Shown: positions 58,862 to 64,000 of the stretch, in pieces
Position numbering within the stretch: position 1 is the stretch's first letter
How the letters are laid out: each line of letters opens with the position of its first letter
Assembly (NCBI GenBank): GCA_029260735.1
Contig: JAJDCR010000081.1
Location: forward strand, 124,001 to 188,000
Source of the DNA: Planctomycetota bacterium
GTDB taxonomy: Bacteria; Planctomycetota; Uabimicrobiia; Uabimicrobiales; Uabimicrobiaceae
Length of the DNA stretch: 64,000 bases
Direction: 5' to 3'
Program-made: the position numbers and the translations under genes
The notes under the pieces: model-generated
Database searches by the model: none
The model's input: only the letters and a program-made list of their open reading frames with translations
Told to the model about the DNA's origin: nothing

Positions 58862-61800
58862 ATGACAAAAAATTCAAATTCATGCCTGGTTCACGGGCTC
58901 TTTGAAGAACAAGTAAAGCGGACCCCTACTGCTCCTGCCTTAATTTATCAAGACACAGAACTCAGCTATCAAGAGCTGAATAGACAAGCCAACCTATTCG
59001 CTCGTCACCTCCAAACTCTAGGAGTGAAGACAGAAACTCGAGTCGGAATTCTTATGAACCGGTCTTTTGAAATGATTGTGTCGATACTTGCTGTTCTTAA
59101 AGCTTCTGGAGCTTATGTTCCAATAGATGTTTGTTATCCAGAAAAAAGAATTCGCTTTATTTTGGAACATAGTGAGGCAAGGATTCTTTTAACAGATAAA
59201 ATCTTTTGTCCAGGCCCATGGCAAACGGTTTTTCCTAGCCAAGTTTTAGCAACAAACCATCACCAGGGAAAAGATAATTTATCTTTAGAGCTGGATAGCA
59301 AAAATCTTTGTTACGTAATGTACACATCTGGCTCCACTGGTCAGCCAAAAGGGGTTTCTGTCACTCACCAAGGTTTGGCAAATTATATAAAGTGGGGACA
59401 AAGTCGATTCGTCAATACAGGACCTAGCCCTCTTTATGCTTCCATTGCTTTTGATGCCACCATTTCTGGTACACTTCCCCCTTTATTTAGTGGTCATCCT
59501 ATTAAAATTTTTCCTAACGAAGCTATCGATGTTTTCTTTCGAAATTTAGAAAGCGAACCTATCAACATCCTCAAAGTTACCCCCTCTCATCTCGTGATTA
59601 TGCGAAGCCAAGTTGATCCGAGCAATATGAAAATAGGCTCTCTAGTAGTAGGAGGAGAAAGCTTTCCTCCTCTGGAAGCCGCTTATTGGAAAAAAAATCT
59701 ACCTAAAACGAAAATAATCAACCATTATGGCCCGACAGAAACGATTGTGGGTTGTTGCTCCTATGAATTGCTAGAAGAAGATTTCTCCACCGTACCAATT
59801 GGTAAAGCAATTACCAATGTTCAAGCTTATGTTTTGGGAGAGAATTTAGAAAAACAAGAGGCTGGAGTTGTCGGAGAAATTTTTATTGGAGGAATAGGTT
59901 TAGCCCGAGGTTACCATAACGCCCCTGATTTAACCGCTGAGAAATTCATACCAAACCCTTTTAGTGAAAAAGAAGGGGAACGATTATACAAAACCGGCGA
60001 CTTAGCTCGTTACCTCTTTGATGGAAATATTGAATTTTTAGGCCGACGCGATGAACAAGTAAAAGTACGTGGCTTTCGTATTGAGTTAGGAGAAATCCAA
60101 GCGGTTCTTCAAAGTCATCCCTTTGTAAAAAATGCTTTTGTTATGCTCTATGAAAAAAATGTAGGAAACAAACAAATCATAGCCTACGTTATCATGGAAA
60201 AAGGAAAATCCCCCGAAAGTAAAAATCTTTTAGAGCATCTGGAACAAAAAATCCCTGATTACATGATCCCTTCTCAAATTCTCTTTTTGGACAATTTTCC
60301 TCTAACCTCCAATGGTAAAATCAACCGCCAAGCCTTACCCTCTCCTTTTGCTACGGAGAATCTTTCCGCTTATCATTACGAAAATGATCTTCAAAAAGAG
60401 TTAGCCAAAATTATCGAAAAAATCATGGGGATTGCAAATTGTCCTCCTGATAAAAACCTAACCGAGTTAGGACTACACTCCATTGCCGCTGTTTTATTAT
60501 CTGCTTGGATAAAACAGCTATTTCAAAAAGATATCCTAATGCAAGATATTTTTCAATATCCAAGCATTCAAAAACTTGCCCAGTGCATCGAAGAAAAAGA
60601 AATCTGTAACGAAGTAATTGTTCCTTTTTTCGCAGAGCGTAGACCTAAAAATATCCCTTTGAGTTTCCAACAAAAACAAGTTTGGTTTTTACATAAACTC
60701 AACCCTGCGGGAAATGCTTACAATTCCCAATGTCTAATTTCGTTAAAAGGAAACCTTCAGGTTGATCTTCTGGAAAAAACTCTTGAGGAAATTATCTCTC
60801 GCAATGAAATATATCGCACCACTTTTGAAGAGAGATCTAAGGGAGAACCAGAGCAAATCATCCACCCTCCTTGGAAAGTATGCTTGCCTCAGATTGATCT
60901 AAGGCATTTAAAAAATCCTAAGGAAAGACAACAAGAATTAGATACTCAGGTCAAAGAAATCGTTGTTAACCAACACTTTGTTTTTGAGCGTTTACCCTTG
61001 ATAACATGGACTCTTTTTCGTTTAGAAGATAATAATTATCAGCTTCTACGAATTGAGCATCATTTTGTTCATGATGGATGGTCAGTCGGGGTTTTCTTTA
61101 GAGAATTAAAAACGATTTATGAAACACTTTATCAAGGCAAGAAAGTCGCAGACTTACCTCAGCCTAATCAATTCGCAGACTATGCTTTATGGCAAAAACA
61201 AGTTCTTCAAGGGGCCTATTTAAATAAGAAAATTTCCTTTTGGAAAACTTATTTGGCAAACAGTCCCTCTGCGACCACTTTTCGTAATGATAAACCACGG
61301 CCTAAAACACAAAAATTTCAAGGTGACGCGATTCGTTTCGAAATAGATTCTAGCACATATGAAAGTTTAGAGGAGTTTAGTCGCCACAGAGGAGTCACTT
61401 TATTCGCCACCTTATACTCCGCCTTCGCCATTTTACTCTATCGTTATACCCAGCAAAAAGACCTTGTTTTAGCAACAGGAATGGCAAATCGAATTCATCC
61501 TGCTTTAGAATCTATTATTGGTATGATCGTTAACTCTGTAGCTCTCCGTTCTCAAATTGAGGAGGAAGAATCTTTTGACCAGTTCCTCCAAACCTGCCAG
61601 AAAAATATTTGGCAAGTTCACGAGAACCAAGATACTAGTTTTGATAAAGTTATCGAAGAAATAAAACCCCAACGCTTTCCTGGAATGAATCCTCTATGCC
61701 AAATTCTCTTTAGCTTTCATGATAGCTATAGTCCTATTTTAGATTTCGGAGGCTTGGAAGGTAAGTTTATTCATGTTCATAATAAAAGTGCAAAATATGA

Positions 61801-64000
61801 TATGAACATCATTATGATTCCCTGGGCTCGCCAACATGTCAAAGAAAAAAAAATCAAAGACAAAAGTATTTTTGTCATTTGGGAGTACGATAGTTCTATT
61901 TATCACCACAATACAGTTGAACAAATAGTACACCATTACCTTCAATTATTGAAAAGTATTGTCCAGTTCCCTCAAGAAAGAGTATCTCATTTAAATATTC
62001 TTTCCGAACAAGAAAAAGAAAATCTTATCCAAAAAAACTTTTCTTCTGTGGATTATCCCAGAGAAAAATCGATTATAGAACTGTTTGAAGAGCAAGCCGT
62101 ACGGAATCCAGAGTCCATTGCTCTGATCGAAGGAAAAGACTCTTTAAGTTATCAAGCACTCAATGAGAAAGCAAATCTATTAGCTCACTACCTCGTCGAA
62201 CAAGGAGTTGACCAAGAAGAGCCTGTCGGTCTTATTTTAGATAGTTCCTTTGAGTTAATAATAGGCATATTAGCAATTCTTAAAGCAGGTGGAGCCTACG
62301 TTCCCCTGGACCCCTCCTATCCTCTAAACCGGATTCATTTTATGCTAAATGAAGCTCTCGTGGGTAGAGTGCTAACTAATTCTTCTTTTCTGGGTAAATT
62401 CTCTTCTTTACCCACAACATTAATCCCTTTAGACAAATTGAACCTACCCGCAAAAACCATAGACTTCTTCCTCCCAACAAGGGGAGCAAATTTAGCTTAC
62501 ATAATGTATACTTCTGGTTCTACTGGATTCCCTAAGGGGGTAGGAGTAGAACAACGTTCTATAATCCGTCTAGTTAAAAACACCAACTACATCCAAATCT
62601 CTTCTGAGGATATTTTTATTCAAGCAAGCTCCCCTTCTTTTGATGCCTCCACTTTTGAAATTTGGGGAGCTCTTCTCCATGGGGCTAAACTATGCTTAGT
62701 CCGTAAAGAACAAACTCTTGATCTCAATAGATTTACTCAGCTTGTCAAAGAACATAAAATAACGATTATGTGGCTCACTGCGGGGTTCTGTCATTTACTG
62801 ACGGAGAAAAATATAACAATTTTCTCCTCCTTAAAATACTTGCTTGCAGGAGGAGAAAAGCTATCTCCTTCTCATTTTGAAAAAATTCATCAAAAATTTC
62901 CCGACTTAATTCTCATTAACGGATATGGCCCTACAGAAAACACTACCTTTAGTACATACTATGAGATCCAAGAAGAATTTTCAGAAGATATTCCTCTTGG
63001 CAAAGCAATTTCTCACTCTCAAGTTTATATTTTAGATAATGCTATGCAGATTGTCCCCATTGGAATACCAGGAGAAATCTATGTAGGAGGAGATGGCTTA
63101 GCACGCGGTTACTGTAATCAACCAAAGCTAAGTGCAGAAAAATTTCTTCCTCATCCTTTTAGCCAAAAAGGAGGAGAAAGGTTATATAAGACAGGGGATC
63201 TAGCCTACTACGACAAAGATGAGAATATAATTTTTTTAGGCCGTGCAGACGAACAAATAAAAATTCGTGGTTTTCGGATCGAACTAGGAGAAATAGAGTC
63301 TGTTCTTTTGCAAGACTCCCAAATATCACAAGCTGCTGTTATTGCGCAAGAAGACAGCACAAAAGGAAAATATATTATTGCTTACTATGTTGGACAAAGA
63401 AGCATAGAGTCCATACGAGGTCAGTTGAAACTGGCTTTGCCTCCGTTTATGTTGCCTTCTTATTTTGTCCAAGTGCAAGAGTTTCCCAAAACTCCTAATG
63501 GTAAAGTTGACCGCTTAGCCCTGACTCAGATATCTCCTCTTCCATCTTCTCCGAAAAACTTTGAGCCTCCTCAAACAGACACTGAAAATCAACTAGCAGA
63601 GATCTGGAAAGAAATTTTAGGCCTTCCTTCTATGGGTATTTATGATAATTTTTTCCATCTGGGAGGCCACTCTCTTTTAGTAATAAAAATGGTTCATCGA
63701 ATTCAACAAGCTATGAAAAAGGAAATTCCTCTCCACATAGTATTTGAATCTCCTACCATAGAAGAGCTAGCGAACTATTTAAAACTAGGTGATAACAAAC
63801 TAGAGAATATCCCTAGAGTAGAGCAGAAAAAATACCCTCTTTCCTTAGCTCAACAAAGGTTGTGGTTTTTAACCAAACTGGAACCAAAAAATCCTTTCTA
63901 CAATATATCTTTAGCTAAATTACTTGTGGGAAAACTGAACATAGATAACCTAGAGACAGCTTTTAATGTTATCTTAAAGCGCCAGAAATCCCTGAGAACG
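58862..64000 (+). CDS. nonribosomal peptide synthetase, 3' partial
   Basis: The ATG at 58862 (GAGAAGG upstream) opens a frame that is uninterrupted to the window edge, at least 1713 residues. Order: A1 (about 58890-60340; YTSGSTG, NHYGPTET), T1 (about 60390-60590; LGLHS, Ser present), C (about 60640-61990; HHFVHDG active motif), A2 (about 62050-63530; YTSGSTG, NGYGPTEN), T2 (about 63570-63790; LGGHSL), and a second C that is cut. No C before A1, so this is an initiation module. Specificity code: A1 reads D-A-S-K-V-G-H-V-G (near the Asp code), A2 reads D-A-F-W-L-G-G-T-F (Val code). Partner genes lie beyond the window. Confidence 0.93.
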   Translation, partial: MTKNSNSCLVHGLFEEQVKRTPTAPALIYQDTELSYQELNRQANLFARHLQTLGVKTETRVGILMNRSFEMIVSILAVLKASGAYVPIDVCYPEKRIRFILEHSEARILLTDKIFCPGPWQTVFPSQVLATNHHQGKDNLSLELDSKNLCYVMYTSGSTGQPKGVSVTHQGLANYIKWGQSRFVNTGPSPLYASIAFDATISGTLPPLFSGHPIKIFPNEAIDVFFRNLESEPINILKVTPSHLVIMRSQVDPSNMKIGSLVVGGESFPPLEAAYWKKNLPKTKIINHYGPTETIVGCCSYELLEEDFSTVPIGKAITNVQAYVLGENLEKQEAGVVGEIFIGGIGLARGYHNAPDLTAEKFIPNPFSEKEGERLYKTGDLARYLFDGNIEFLGRRDEQVKVRGFRIELGEIQAVLQSHPFVKNAFVMLYEKNVGNKQIIAYVIMEKGKSPESKNLLEHLEQKIPDYMIPSQILFLDNFPLTSNGKINRQALPSPFATENLSAYHYENDLQKELAKIIEKIMGIANCPPDKNLTELGLHSIAAVLLSAWIKQLFQKDILMQDIFQYPSIQKLAQCIEEKEICNEVIVPFFAERRPKNIPLSFQQKQVWFLHKLNPAGNAYNSQCLISLKGNLQVDLLEKTLEEIISRNEIYRTTFEERSKGEPEQIIHPPWKVCLPQIDLRHLKNPKERQQELDTQVKEIVVNQHFVFERLPLITWTLFRLEDNNYQLLRIEHHFVHDGWSVGVFFRELKTIYETLYQGKKVADLPQPNQFADYALWQKQVLQGAYLNKKISFWKTYLANSPSATTFRNDKPRPKTQKFQGDAIRFEIDSSTYESLEEFSRHRGVTLFATLYSAFAILLYRYTQQKDLVLATGMANRIHPALESIIGMIVNSVALRSQIEEEESFDQFLQTCQKNIWQVHENQDTSFDKVIEEIKPQRFPGMNPLCQILFSFHDSYSPILDFGGLEGKFIHVHNKSAKYDMNIIMIPWARQHVKEKKIKDKSIFVIWEYDSSIYHHNTVEQIVHHYLQLLKSIVQFPQERVSHLNILSEQEKENLIQKNFSSVDYPREKSIIELFEEQAVRNPESIALIEGKDSLSYQALNEKANLLAHYLVEQGVDQEEPVGLILDSSFELIIGILAILKAGGAYVPLDPSYPLNRIHFMLNEALVGRVLTNSSFLGKFSSLPTTLIPLDKLNLPAKTIDFFLPTRGANLAYIMYTSGSTGFPKGVGVEQRSIIRLVKNTNYIQISSEDIFIQASSPSFDASTFEIWGALLHGAKLCLVRKEQTLDLNRFTQLVKEHKITIMWLTAGFCHLLTEKNITIFSSLKYLLAGGEKLSPSHFEKIHQKFPDLILINGYGPTENTTFSTYYEIQEEFSEDIPLGKAISHSQVYILDNAMQIVPIGIPGEIYVGGDGLARGYCNQPKLSAEKFLPHPFSQKGGERLYKTGDLAYYDKDENIIFLGRADEQIKIRGFRIELGEIESVLLQDSQISQAAVIAQEDSTKGKYIIAYYVGQRSIESIRGQLKLALPPFMLPSYFVQVQEFPKTPNGKVDRLALTQISPLPSSPKNFEPPQTDTENQLAEIWKEILGLPSMGIYDNFFHLGGHSLLVIKMVHRIQQAMKKEIPLHIVFESPTIEELANYLKLGDNKLENIPRVEQKKYPLSLAQQRLWFLTKLEPKNPFYNISLAKLLVGKLNIDNLETAFNVILKRQKSLRT

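Noticed and set aside
61739..61945. 68-residue - strand ORF inside the NRPS
   Set aside because: The + strand NRPS frame is uninterrupted and has clear condensation-domain sequence here; the ORF is antisense noise.

Overview
The window is an AT-rich, gene-dense bacterial chromosome segment. No rRNA operon, CRISPR array, prophage or complete insertion sequence is visible. Diderm features (GT9 heptosyltransferase, many lipoproteins, PEP-CTERM exported proteins) occur together with eukaryote-like signalling proteins: large Ser/Thr kinases with zinc ribbons, FHA proteins, class III nucleotide cyclases, a dual-specificity phosphatase and HEAT-repeat proteins. This mix points to the Planctomycetota/PVC group, possibly a deep low-GC planctomycete of the Candidatus Uabimicrobium type. 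That placement is inference from gene content only.

Layout. 1-3000 (+): a PQQ-like beta-propeller tail, a THUMP-like methyltransferase and an FHA protein, joined by ATGA overlaps and followed by a 12-copy 9-bp repeat. 3.2-12 kb: a PEP-CTERM trypsin-like protease (-), a secreted protein of unknown function (+), a small cyclase-like protein (-), and a (-) operon of substrate-binding lipoprotein, large lipoprotein and zinc-ribbon protein. 12-22.4 kb: a long palindromic repeat, an RNHCP protein, then a (+) run of DUF177, heptosyltransferase, double-kinase protein, septation-protein-like membrane protein, low-complexity membrane protein, ferritin-like protein and Fpg/Nei glycosylase. 22.4-24.6 kb (-): 3-hydroxyanthranilate dioxygenase, TrmB and an SDR enzyme. 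24.6-34.4 kb: FHA-GAF-cyclase-PilZ regulator with a consensus promoter, UbiB-like kinase, two exported or anchored proteins, a MITE-like element, rhodanese lipoprotein, PEP-CTERM protein and secreted isoamylase. 34.7-48.4 kb (+): REC-GGDEF regulator, MoaB, HerA-like ATPase, PCD, TrkA, a second MITE-like element, a membrane pseudokinase-like protein, SelB, DUF2058 and an epimerase. 48.6-57 kb: secreted M14 carboxypeptidase, tRNA-Pro(GGG), thioesterase, HEAT protein, an acyloxyacyl-hydrolase homologue, GT2, a small lipoprotein, the phosphatase and a second copy of the long palindrome. 57.3-64 kb: a PLP decarboxylase and a nonribosomal peptide synthetase that runs off the window.

The most notable item is the protein at 53058-54440. 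It resembles the catalytic chain of animal acyloxyacyl hydrolase (the LPS-deacylating enzyme) along nearly its whole length but has no saposin domain. Second are the MITE-like elements whose TAGGG termini supply the TAG stop codons of three neighbouring genes. Third is the NRPS, whose two visible A domains read as Asp-like and Val by the specificity code and which sits directly behind a decarboxylase. A double-kinase protein with a coiled-coil inserted in its activation segment also deserves attention.
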